DNA of 49,490 nucleotides. Source: Deltaproteobacteria bacterium. Its GTDB lineage: Bacteria; Desulfobacterota; Syntrophorhabdia; Syntrophorhabdales; Syntrophorhabdaceae. The position numbers and the translations under genes are program-made. Below, one piece after another: positions 16,990 to 24,713 of this stretch. The DNA lies in NCBI GenBank assembly GCA_029777945.1, contig JAKORG010000014.1:1-49490 (forward strand). Direction: 5' to 3'. Below the pieces are notes generated by a model. It was not told where the DNA came from, made no database searches, and worked only from the letters and a program-made list of their open reading frames with translations. The stretch's first letter is position 1. Every line of letters begins with the position of its first letter.

Positions 16990-18236
16990 CTTTTTTGATT
17001 GTTCTGAATATCATATATAATATTTTTTAAATTCCACAAGAGTATAAGACCAGGCAAAGCTGTGATGGTGGTAAATAAAAAAAATACCGGCCATCCTGTT
17101 TTAGCGACGATATAACCTGAAGTAGGTGAGATAAAGACCCTTCCTAATGCGGCAAGGGAAGACAGAAGGGCATACTGGGTTGCACTGTATTGTTTGTTGC
17201 ATATAGCCATAACAAAAGCAAGAAAGGCAGCTGAACCCATTCCTCCTGTTATGTTTTCAAATGCAATAGAGAATATCATTATGAGGTAACTTTTTCCTGT
17301 TAAAGCAAGGAGCATAAATGAAAGATTTGATATCATTTGTAATATACCAAAAAACATTAACGACCTGTAAAGACCCATTTTTATCATAAGGGTACCACCG
17401 AACATGGCGCCTACAATTGTGGCTACAAGACCCATACCTTTATTTATGGTCCCTACCTCAGTGGGAGAAAAATTTACCCCCCTGATAAGAAATGCTGTGG
17501 TTAGCGCCCCGGCATATGCATCGCCGAGCTTGTAAAGGATTATAAAAAATAGTATTAAGAGGGCATTTTTTCTATTAAAGATATCCTTTAGAGGACCCCA
17601 TACTGCCTCTTCAATGGTTTTAGGTGGTGTTATCTGGGAATCAGGTTCTTTTCCCAGAATTATTCCCAATACACCTATTGCCATAAGTATTGCCATGAGC
17701 CAGTATGTTATCTGCCATCCCAAACTTTCCGATAATATTAGTGCCACTGCACCGGCTATGAGCATTGCAATTCTATATCCTGTAATAAATGTAGCAGCAC
17801 CTATGCCCCTTTCTTTTTCAGTTAACACATCTGTTCTGTATGCATCTATGACAATATCCTGGGATGCCGATATAAATGCTACAGAAAAGGCCAAAACTGC
17901 CAGTAGAAAAGGCGCATTTTCAGGTGAGATAGAACCCATAATAAAAATGAATACCATAAGTACAATCTGAATGGGCAGTATCCATCCCCTTCGTCTGCCG
18001 AGCCAGGGAGGGACAAAACGGTCCATGACGGGCGACCATAAAAATTTTACAGTATATGGGATGGAAACAAGGGAAAATAAGCCGATTGTTTTTAAATCAA
18101 TCCCGGCAACAGTAAGCCATGCCTGTAATGTTCCAGATGTAAGGGGAAGGGGAAGGCCCGAAGAAAACCCGAGCAGTAACATTGTAAAGATTCTATTGTT
18201 CAAAAAAAACCTGCTATGCCTTTTATTATTATTCAT
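16986..18236 (-). CDS. ampG: AmpG-like muropeptide MFS permease
   Basis: A 416-residue, 12-TM major facilitator. The N-terminal GFSSGLPLPLTSGTLQAWL, SLVSIPYTVKFLWSPVMDR and LGRRRGWILP blocks are strongly AmpG-like. AmpG imports GlcNAc-anhydroMurNAc peptides across the inner membrane for cell-wall recycling. It is slightly shorter than the E. coli protein, which has extra C-terminal helices. It lies 34 bp downstream of the metallo-beta-lactamase-fold gene and is probably transcribed with it. An MltB-like lytic transglycosylase that would release such substrates is encoded at 22730-23527 in a different transcript. Confidence 0.85.
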   Translation of the reverse strand: MNNNKRHSRFFLNNRIFTMLLLGFSSGLPLPLTSGTLQAWLTVAGIDLKTIGLFSLVSIPYTVKFLWSPVMDRFVPPWLGRRRGWILPIQIVLMVFIFIMGSISPENAPFLLAVLAFSVAFISASQDIVIDAYRTDVLTEKERGIGAATFITGYRIAMLIAGAVALILSESLGWQITYWLMAILMAIGVLGIILGKEPDSQITPPKTIEEAVWGPLKDIFNRKNALLILFFIILYKLGDAYAGALTTAFLIRGVNFSPTEVGTINKGMGLVATIVGAMFGGTLMIKMGLYRSLMFFGILQMISNLSFMLLALTGKSYLIMIFSIAFENITGGMGSAAFLAFVMAICNKQYSATQYALLSSLAALGRVFISPTSGYIVAKTGWPVFFLFTTITALPGLILLWNLKNIIYDIQNNQKS

Positions 18237-18270
18237 TTTTAACGGTTCTTCACTCTAAAACAATTTTAAT

Positions 18271-19035
18271 TCAGATATGGATCGTCTCGCCCTGTATAAG
18301 GGGTCTTATGTTTGGCCTTCCCATCTGGGAAAGTTCATGGATGATCTCCTCAAGAAAGATGGGTTTAATATGGGTTATTAAAAAAGGCACGTTATTGAGT
18401 TCATATCTGTCAATATGTTCAATGAGCATGTTTAAGGTCATGTGTCCAGAAACTCTGGCAAGTTCTTCCATACGATTTGGAAAGGACACATCAGCTATTA
18501 TAAATTCGATCCCCTTTTCTGTCTTTGCCGTTTCCCAAAAGGCCTTTGTAGGGCCTGTATCAGATGTGAACATGAATCCCTTACCGTTGTTTTTTATGAT
18601 ATACCCTACACAGTATACGGTATGTGTCATGAGTATTGGTTTTACAGAAAGATTTCCTATTGTTGTATATTCGTTCAAAATAATTTCTTTGAGTTTTATA
18701 ACTGCATTGTCATAGGATGGGATTACGGTGAAATCAGGCCAGAGTCTATTGTTAAAAAGATTATTGGATATTATATCAAGTATCTCTTTGACACTTACAA
18801 GTTCGATAGTAAATTTTCCCATCATTACAAGTTCATCCACAAGAAAGACGAGGTCTTTTATGTGGTCGAGATGGGTATGGGTTACAATTACGTGCTTTAT
18901 TTCTTTTAATTGATGGTCTTTTAAGACACTGGTTACTGTGCCTGCATCAAGTAGTGTAGTGCCATCTATTAAAAAACAGGTTGATTTAAATTCACCTATG
19001 GCATTTCCATAACACCCTAAGACATCTATTTTCAT
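18271..19035 (-). CDS. MBL-fold metallohydrolase, class II cyclic-nucleotide phosphodiesterase-like
   Basis: A 254-residue metallo-beta-lactamase-fold protein. The metal motif HTHLDHIKD lies near residue 55, followed by a Thr-Asp pair in FTSDTGPT and a C-terminal LITHIKP, which together would hold two zinc ions. The opening GCYGNAIGEFKSTCFLID resembles the 3',5'-cyclic-nucleotide phosphodiesterase (CpdP/PDE1) branch, but substrate is not certain. I use the ATG at 19035; a TTG at 19062 is also open. The ATG lacks a ribosome-binding site and sits about where transcription should begin from the promoter at 19043-19072, so the mRNA may be leaderless. Confidence 0.75.
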   Translation of the reverse strand: MKIDVLGCYGNAIGEFKSTCFLIDGTTLLDAGTVTSVLKDHQLKEIKHVIVTHTHLDHIKDLVFLVDELVMMGKFTIELVSVKEILDIISNNLFNNRLWPDFTVIPSYDNAVIKLKEIILNEYTTIGNLSVKPILMTHTVYCVGYIIKNNGKGFMFTSDTGPTKAFWETAKTEKGIEFIIADVSFPNRMEELARVSGHMTLNMLIEHIDRYELNNVPFLITHIKPIFLEEIIHELSQMGRPNIRPLIQGETIHI

Positions 19036-19042
19036 TTTTGGA

Positions 19043-19072
19043 ATATTAATAAAATAAAGCAAAAGCTGTCAA
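19043..19072 (-). promoter_or_regulatory. predicted promoter for the MBL-fold/ampG transcript
   Basis: On the minus strand a perfect TTGACA (19067-19072) and TAATAT (19043-19048) are separated by 18 bp. The -10 box ends 8 bp before the ATG at 19035, so the transcript would start at or next to the start codon. Confidence 0.5.
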
Positions 19073-19095
19073 GAATTTTTAAATAATAAACAGGC

Positions 19096-19125
19096 TTGAT
19101 AAATTTCATCATTAAATGTTAGAAT
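19096..19125 (+). promoter_or_regulatory. predicted promoter for the NusG-paralogue operon
   Basis: TTGATA (19096-19101) and TAGAAT (19120-19125) with an 18-bp spacer; each hexamer matches five of six consensus positions. The ATG at 19133 would be at about +1 and has no Shine-Dalgarno sequence, suggesting a leaderless mRNA. Confidence 0.55.
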
Positions 19126-19132
19126 CTCCAAA

Positions 19133-19630
19133 ATGAAAAAATGGTTTGTCATTAATACAAAACCTAAAAATGAGGATAGGGCAGCCTTTAACCTTTTATC
19201 CGGTGGAATAGAATCCCTTGCACCAAAATTAAAGCTAAAAAAATATAAAAGTGACAGATTTATTTACGTCATAGAACCCATGTTTCCAGGATATATTTTT
19301 GCCAAATTTGACCCCATAGAAGAATTCCGCATAGTGAAATATACAAGGGGTGTTAAGACAATTGTACATTTTGGGGAGCGGATAGTCCCTATCCACGAAG
19401 AATTAATAGAATTTATAAAATCAAAACTCGAAAACGGTATTGTTACCATTCAAAAAAAGCCTTTAGCAAAAGGTAATAAAATTGTCATTAAAGACGGCCC
19501 TTTTAAAGGACTTACAGGCATATTCGAAAGAGAAATAGACGGCAAAGAAAGGGCTACTATACTTCTTGATGCAGTGCAATTTGCTGCCAGAATGGAGATA
19601 GACATTGACCTTATTGAGAAAGCTCAATAG
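19133..19630 (+). CDS. NusG/RfaH-family transcription elongation factor (NusG paralogue)
   Basis: A 165-residue NusG-fold protein. The NGN domain (about 1-100) opens with KKWFVINTKPKNEDRAAFNL and contains EPMFPGYIFAKFD; a KOW domain (about 108-160) carries KGNKIVIKDGPFKGLTGIFE. The closeness of the opening and of MFPGYIF to RfaH-type specialised factors, and the absence of ribosomal-protein or secE neighbours, indicate a paralogue rather than housekeeping NusG. Specialised paralogues usually sit at the head of the operon they antiterminate; here eight more genes follow with gaps of 50 bp or less. No ops-like site could be identified. Confidence 0.85.
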   Translation: MKKWFVINTKPKNEDRAAFNLLSGGIESLAPKLKLKKYKSDRFIYVIEPMFPGYIFAKFDPIEEFRIVKYTRGVKTIVHFGERIVPIHEELIEFIKSKLENGIVTIQKKPLAKGNKIVIKDGPFKGLTGIFEREIDGKERATILLDAVQFAARMEIDIDLIEKAQ

Positions 19631-19642
19631 GAGGATATCGTT

Positions 19643-20134
19643 ATGAAAGGAATACTACCTGTTTATAAGGATTCTTTTTTTTGTGGATTTAACAGAAAGG
19701 ACGGTCTACAGCTTCAAATGTTCTACGAGAAAGGACTTGTATGCTGTGAAATAAATATTGATAACAGATTTGAGGGTTATACAGATGTGCTGCACGGCGG
19801 TATAATCTTTGGAATCCTTGATGTTATTATCTGGTATGCCATATTTATGGAAACAAAAAAGATATGTATGACAAGAAAGACAGAGACAGAGTTTTTTAAA
19901 CCTGTCCTGTGTGGGGCTCCTTATACAGCAAAAGGGCAGTTTTTAAGGATTGAAGGCAAAGATGTTCATGCAACGGCATGGATAGAAGATAAAAACAATG
20001 AGGTATATGCAAGCGTATATGCATTATTCAGGGAGGCAAGAAATATCTCTTATGAAGATTTTATAAATAAGTTCGACTTCTCAAAAACAACACCGTCCAT
20101 AAAAAAACATTTTCTGTCTATACTTAATCAATGA
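19643..20134 (+). CDS. PaaI-like hotdog-fold thioesterase
   Basis: A 163-residue single-hotdog protein. The active-site block GYTDVLHGGIIFGILDVIIW carries the HGG motif on the central helix typical of the PaaI/YbgC-4HBT-II group, and TEFFKPVLCGAPYTAKGQ matches the following strands. It probably hydrolyses an acyl- or aryl-CoA thioester; a role in aromatic-CoA turnover is possible given the benzoyl-CoA genes elsewhere in the window, but it is not adjacent to them. AGGAGG lies 7-12 bp before the ATG. It starts 12 bp after the NusG paralogue. Confidence 0.75.
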   Translation: MKGILPVYKDSFFCGFNRKDGLQLQMFYEKGLVCCEINIDNRFEGYTDVLHGGIIFGILDVIIWYAIFMETKKICMTRKTETEFFKPVLCGAPYTAKGQFLRIEGKDVHATAWIEDKNNEVYASVYALFREARNISYEDFINKFDFSKTTPSIKKHFLSILNQ

Positions 20135-20183
20135 TAAACATATTAGTTTTAGTATTCAGTATATTTACAAAAATGGAGGGGCC

Positions 20184-21896
20184 TTGGACTACACAATAAA
20201 GATAGGCGGTGAGGCAGGACAAGGCATACAGACCATAGGCGATAGCCTTGCAAAGGTTTTTTCTCGTTTCGGCTATTACGTATTTACACATCAAGAATAC
20301 GAATCCCGAATAAGGGGTGGTCATAATTTTTATCAGATACGCTTCTCTGATAGTCCTGTTACTGCCTCTAAAAGTGTAATAGATATTCTTGTCTGTCTCG
20401 ACAATGAAAGCATAAAGGCACATAAAAAAGAGCTTACCCTTTATGGTGCGGCCATATATGATTCAAAATTGACAAAAGAATCCATCGATGACAACAGGTT
20501 TTTGAACATACCGTTATTGGAAATGGCAGAAAGATTCGGCAAAAATAAGATTATGGCAAATACCGTAGCCATTGGTGCGGTCCTCGGTATGCTCAATTTT
20601 CCTCAGGAAGTATTTTTAAACATCCTTCAGGAGAACTTAGGTAAAAAGGGAGGTGAGGTTGTTAAGCTAAACAAAGATTCTTTTGTTGCAGGGTATGAAT
20701 TTGCAAAGAAAGAATGTCTACAATGTGCCTTTACCATAACGCCCAGCGGAAAACCTAAGATGTTAATGGGGGTTAATGAATCGATAGGTATAGGGGCAAT
20801 TACCTCTGGTTGTAAATTCTATTCAGCGTATCCCATGACACCCTCTACAGGGATTATGCTTTTTTTGGCGAGCAAGGCAGAAGAATTTGAGATCATTGTT
20901 GAACAGGCAGAGGATGAAATAGCAGCAATCAATATGGCGATAGGTGCATCCTTTGCAGGAATGAGATCCATGACAGGGACATCAGGAGGTGGTTTTGCTT
21001 TAATGGTTGAGGGGTTATCCCTTGCAGCAATGACAGAAACCCCGATCGTTATTGCCCTTGCCCAGAGGCCTGGGCCTGCAACAGGCCTTCCCACAAAAAC
21101 AGAGCAGGCAGACCTTCTCTTTGCAATCCATGCCGGTCACGGTGAATTTCCAAGGGTAATCTTTGCTCCAGGATCTCCAGACCAGGCATTCTATCTTACA
21201 AATAAGGCATTTGATATTTCCCAGAAGTATCAGATACCTGCTTTTATTTTAACAGACCAGTATCTATCTGACTCACAGTGGACAATCGATGAAATTGATT
21301 TAACAAAATACAAGCATACCCAATATAGGATAAGAGGCGAAAAACTCGAATCAATAAAAGACTATAAAAGGCATCTTTTTACTGAAAATGGGATCTCCTT
21401 TTTTGGTATACAAGGGACATCAAAACGTTTAATAATAACAGATAGCGATGAACACGATGAAGAGGGACATATAACAGAAGATCCTGATATAAGGGTCAAG
21501 ATGGTCAACAAACGGCTGCATAAAAAATGGCCTTTAATAAAAAGGGAAATGGGATTACCATATTTTTACGGAGATAGTGATGCGGATATAGTAATTGTAG
21601 GCTGGGGTTCAACATATGGTGTTATAAAAGATTCGATTGATATCCTCTCCAGGAATAAAAAGATCGCCATGATGCACTTTAGCGAGCTATATCCACTACC
21701 TGATTCAGAGGACTACATGAATATTCTAAAAAAAGCCAAAAAAACTATAGGCGTTGAAAACAATGCGCGAGGACAGTTTGCAAGATTAATAAAAACTGAA
21801 ACAGGTTTTGAATTTGATTCGATTATTAATAGATATGATGGCAGACCATTTTATTCAGATTTATTGGCAAGGAGTATAAATGATATCATTGGCTGA
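20184..21896 (+). CDS. korA: 2-oxoacid:ferredoxin oxidoreductase, fused gamma-alpha subunit
   Basis: A 570-residue subunit with the gamma domain first (about 1-180, GGEAGQGIQTIGDSLAKVF, QEYESRIRGGH) fused to the alpha domain (GITSG..YPMTPSTGIMLFLA, GTSGGGFALMVEGLSLAAM). With KorB it should oxidatively decarboxylate 2-oxoglutarate (or another 2-oxoacid) to acyl-CoA and reduce ferredoxin. The start is a TTG directly after GGAGGGGCC. The beta gene overlaps by 17 bp. No ferredoxin-like delta subunit gene is attached. Such Kor enzymes feed electrons to class I benzoyl-CoA reductase in Thauera-type bacteria, which is relevant to the cassette at 34-39 kb. Confidence 0.9.
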   Translation: MDYTIKIGGEAGQGIQTIGDSLAKVFSRFGYYVFTHQEYESRIRGGHNFYQIRFSDSPVTASKSVIDILVCLDNESIKAHKKELTLYGAAIYDSKLTKESIDDNRFLNIPLLEMAERFGKNKIMANTVAIGAVLGMLNFPQEVFLNILQENLGKKGGEVVKLNKDSFVAGYEFAKKECLQCAFTITPSGKPKMLMGVNESIGIGAITSGCKFYSAYPMTPSTGIMLFLASKAEEFEIIVEQAEDEIAAINMAIGASFAGMRSMTGTSGGGFALMVEGLSLAAMTETPIVIALAQRPGPATGLPTKTEQADLLFAIHAGHGEFPRVIFAPGSPDQAFYLTNKAFDISQKYQIPAFILTDQYLSDSQWTIDEIDLTKYKHTQYRIRGEKLESIKDYKRHLFTENGISFFGIQGTSKRLIITDSDEHDEEGHITEDPDIRVKMVNKRLHKKWPLIKREMGLPYFYGDSDADIVIVGWGSTYGVIKDSIDILSRNKKIAMMHFSELYPLPDSEDYMNILKKAKKTIGVENNARGQFARLIKTETGFEFDSIINRYDGRPFYSDLLARSINDIIG

Positions 21897-22743
21897 TTAT
21901 CAAGGAAAGATGCCGGCATGGTGTCCAGGTTGTGGAAATTATAGCATCTTGAGGGCATTTAAGGAGGCCCTTATTGAACTTTACATAGCCCCCCATGAAT
22001 TTACAATCGTATCTGGTATAGGTCAGGCAGGGAAATTTCCCCATTATCTCCGTTGTAATACTTTTAATGGCCTCCATGGAAGAACTCTACCTGTTGCAAC
22101 TGGTATAAGGCTTGCAAATAATAAGATGTTGGTAATTGCTGTAGCTGGTGACGGTGATTGTTATGGAGAGGGTGGAAATCACCTGATACACGCCATAAGA
22201 AGAAATATAGGCGTAAAACTCTTTGTTCATAACAATCAAATATATGGTCTTACAAAAGGTCAGGTATCACCAACAAGCATGGAGGGTATGTTTACTAAAA
22301 ATCAGCCCTTTGGAGTCCTATCAGGCCAGCTAAACCCAGTAACTTTGGCTGTTGCCCTTGATTGCAGTTTTGTGGCAAGGGGTTTTGCAGGCGATATTAA
22401 CCATCTAAAGGGTATTATGAAAGAGGCGATTAACCATAAAGGCTTTGCCTTACTTGATATACTGCAGCCATGTGTTACATTTAACAAGGTAAATACCTAT
22501 GATTGGTACAGACAGCGGGTTTATCCCATAGAAGGTGAATATAATCCTGAAGATAGATTATCGGCTTTTAAAAAATCACTGGAATGGGGTGACAGGATAC
22601 CTATAGGTGTTATTTACATCAATAGGCGGCAAACATTTGAAGAAAGGATTCCTTTTTTAAAAGATAGGCCTTTAATAGATCACGAACTCTTTACTGACAA
22701 CTGGAGCGAATCGATCAAAAAGGCATTAGATGAATTTTTTTAG
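21880..22743 (+). CDS. korB: 2-oxoacid:ferredoxin oxidoreductase beta subunit
   Basis: A 287-residue TPP-binding subunit. PAWCPGCGNYSILRAF near the N-terminus supplies the Fe-S Cys pair, GDGDCYGEGGNHLIHAIRRN is the TPP/Mg motif, and IYGLTKGQVSPTS follows as in 2-oxoglutarate and related oxidoreductases. AAGGAG within the end of korA is correctly spaced before the ATG, so translation is coupled. The third Cys of the cluster is likely in the LLDILQPCVTFN segment. Substrate specificity (2-oxoglutarate against other 2-oxoacids) cannot be fixed by reading alone. Confidence 0.9.
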   Translation: MISLADYQGKMPAWCPGCGNYSILRAFKEALIELYIAPHEFTIVSGIGQAGKFPHYLRCNTFNGLHGRTLPVATGIRLANNKMLVIAVAGDGDCYGEGGNHLIHAIRRNIGVKLFVHNNQIYGLTKGQVSPTSMEGMFTKNQPFGVLSGQLNPVTLAVALDCSFVARGFAGDINHLKGIMKEAINHKGFALLDILQPCVTFNKVNTYDWYRQRVYPIEGEYNPEDRLSAFKKSLEWGDRIPIGVIYINRRQTFEERIPFLKDRPLIDHELFTDNWSESIKKALDEFF

Positions 22744-23527
22744 ATGTAACAATGTAGCCTATCTCGTTTTTCTTTTTATTTTTGTCCCGTTTATAGATTA
22801 TGCTATTGAGATTGATATTGTAAATGTCAGACCATCGCTATTCACAAAGTTAAAAAATAGGGGATTAGATAACAAAGAGATAATGGAAATTTTTTCAGAT
22901 GAAAGGATAAGTTTATACCCAGAAATACTTGAAAAAAAGGGTAAGGGTATAAACTATATGGATGCAAAGTTTGGTCTTTTAAGTAAAAGGTCTATAAAAA
23001 AAGGTAAAATATTGCTGAAAGAAAAATCAGAAATACTAAACAGAATTCAATTGCTTTTTGGTGTGGATAAAGAGATTCTTGTTGCCATATATCGTCTTGA
23101 GACAAATTTTGGTTCATATACAGGTAGGTACAGTGTATTTAATTCGTTGTTAACCCTAACATTAATAGAAAACAGGCGCTGTAAGTGGGCTGAGGATGAA
23201 CTTGTAAATTTTATAATACTATGTAAGGCCCATAAAAAGGACTTATTTGCTATTAAAGGGTCCTGGGCTGGTGCCTTTAGTTTATGTCAGTTTGTCCCTA
23301 CTGCCTTTTTAGAACATGCTGTAGATGGAGATGGTAATGGAACAATCGACCTCTTTGACTTTAATGATGCCATGGCAAGTATAGCAAATTACCTTAAGAA
23401 TCACGGATGGGAAAGTGGAGATATTGAAAAAAAGAAAAAGGCTATATGGTATTATAATCGTTGTAACAGTTATGTTAAGGCCGTTTTTTTATATGCAGAT
23501 GCAATAAAAAGTAAAAGGCGCTTCTGA
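22730..23527 (+). CDS. MltB-like lytic murein transglycosylase
   Basis: A 265-residue exported enzyme of the SLT_2/MltB family that cleaves peptidoglycan glycan strands to 1,6-anhydro ends. A hydrophobic N-terminus (AYLVFLFIFVPFIDYA) acts as signal or anchor, without a lipobox. The catalytic Glu is Glu124 in IYRLETNFGSYTGRYSVFNS; KGSWAGAFSLCQFVPTAF and DGDGNGTIDLFDFNDAMASI match the conserved downstream blocks. The start overlaps korB by 14 bp. Its products could be imported by the AmpG-like permease. The sequence is shorter than E. coli MltB but domain-complete. Confidence 0.85.
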   Translation: MNFFRCNNVAYLVFLFIFVPFIDYAIEIDIVNVRPSLFTKLKNRGLDNKEIMEIFSDERISLYPEILEKKGKGINYMDAKFGLLSKRSIKKGKILLKEKSEILNRIQLLFGVDKEILVAIYRLETNFGSYTGRYSVFNSLLTLTLIENRRCKWAEDELVNFIILCKAHKKDLFAIKGSWAGAFSLCQFVPTAFLEHAVDGDGNGTIDLFDFNDAMASIANYLKNHGWESGDIEKKKKAIWYYNRCNSYVKAVFLYADAIKSKRRF

Positions 23528-23577
23528 ATCTGGTCATATCTTTGACATTTCTTCAGTTATTATGATATTAAATCTCT

Positions 23578-23766
23578 ATGAAAGTCGAATTCAATGGAAA
23601 GAGCATTGAAATAAAAAAGGTATCAACTGTTTCTAAACTCCTTGAAGAGCTGGCAATAAACAGGGAAACCCATCTTGTTATTGTAAACAATAGGCTTGTA
23701 ACCGAAGATTATAGATTCAATCAGGATGATAAAGCAAAAATCATAAAGGTGGTATCAGGCGGTTGA
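23578..23766 (+). CDS. ttuB: ThiS/MoaD-like sulfur carrier (TtuB-like)
   Basis: A 62-residue beta-grasp ubiquitin-like protein ending in the Gly-Gly tail (IIKVVSGG) that is adenylated and thiocarboxylated. The overlap of its stop with the TTG start of the TtuA-like gene (TTGA) indicates dedicated partnership: the carrier probably donates sulfur to the tRNA 2-thiolation enzyme. No thiazole-synthesis or molybdopterin genes are adjacent, so ThiS or MoaD roles are less likely, though a shared carrier cannot be excluded. Confidence 0.7.
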   Translation: MKVEFNGKSIEIKKVSTVSKLLEELAINRETHLVIVNNRLVTEDYRFNQDDKAKIIKVVSGG

Positions 23767-24710
23767 AGTGTAAGGTATGCGGAGGCAAGGCGGTTATAAG
23801 TTTAAGGGCATACAACAGCGCTCTTTGTGAAAAGGACTTTATATCCTTTCTCGAAAATAGGGTTTTTAAAACCATAAAAAAATATAAATTAATTAATGAT
23901 AAGGACAAACTACTCATAGCTGTTTCAGGCGGTAAAGACAGTCTATCGCTCTGGTATATTCTTAATAAACTCGGATTCAATGCAGATGGAATGTATATTG
24001 ATCTGGGTATAGGAGGATACTCTGACCTTTCTCTTGAAAAGGTGAAAAAGATGTCGGACATGTTAAAAAGACCTTTTTATACGTTTCACTTAAACGATGC
24101 AATGGGGAAAGGCATAGAGGCGATTTCAAAAAAGATTAAAAGAACAACATGTTCTGCCTGCGGGATGATAAAGAGATATATAATGAACAGGGTGTGTCTT
24201 GATAAGGGCTACAATGTAATCGTTACCGGTCATAATCTTGATGATGAGGCATCAGCATTGATGGGAAATCTTCTTTATTGGAAAGAAGAATATCTTTGGA
24301 AAAAGGGGATGATGCTAAACGAAGAGGAAGGTCACTTGTCTAAAAAAATAAAACCGTTATTTTTGTGCTCTGAAAGGGAGATGGCAGCATATGCAGTTTT
24401 ATGTGGGATAGATTATATTTACGACGAATGCCCTTTTTCTATTGGTGCAAAATCGCTTTTTTATAAAGAGTTGCTTAACAGGCTGGAAGATAATTCCCCT
24501 GGGACAAAACTGCAATTTCTTAAAGGATATTTAAAATTCATCCGTCAGATGAATATAGAAAAAAACCGCAGAGAGATGAAGTACTGCATAAATTGTGGTT
24601 ACCCAACGGTAAGCGATAAATGTAATTTTTGCAGAATTATGGAGAAATATGGCATAGAAAGAAATATAATCTTTGAGGAATATAGACCCACATATGAGGT
24701 GTTTGAATAA
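23763..24710 (+). CDS. ttuA: TtuA-family tRNA 2-thiolation enzyme (TIGR00269-like)
   Basis: A 315-residue PP-loop ATPase with zinc fingers at both ends: CKVCGGKA...LCEKDF at the N-terminus and CINCGYPTVSDKCNFC near the C-terminus. The PP-loop is AVSGGKDS (about residue 57). CSACG with the later DECPF supplies three cysteines expected to hold a [4Fe-4S] cluster as in TtuA of Thermus, and VTGHNLDDEA matches the family. It would thiolate a tRNA uridine, in Thermus U54, using the carrier encoded just upstream. TTG at 23763 is the start, giving MKCKVCGG; it overlaps the carrier stop by 4 bp. Thermophily is a possible but not necessary implication. Confidence 0.78.
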   Translation: MKCKVCGGKAVISLRAYNSALCEKDFISFLENRVFKTIKKYKLINDKDKLLIAVSGGKDSLSLWYILNKLGFNADGMYIDLGIGGYSDLSLEKVKKMSDMLKRPFYTFHLNDAMGKGIEAISKKIKRTTCSACGMIKRYIMNRVCLDKGYNVIVTGHNLDDEASALMGNLLYWKEEYLWKKGMMLNEEEGHLSKKIKPLFLCSEREMAAYAVLCGIDYIYDECPFSIGAKSLFYKELLNRLEDNSPGTKLQFLKGYLKFIRQMNIEKNRREMKYCINCGYPTVSDKCNFCRIMEKYGIERNIIFEEYRPTYEVFE

Positions 24711-24713
24711 TAG

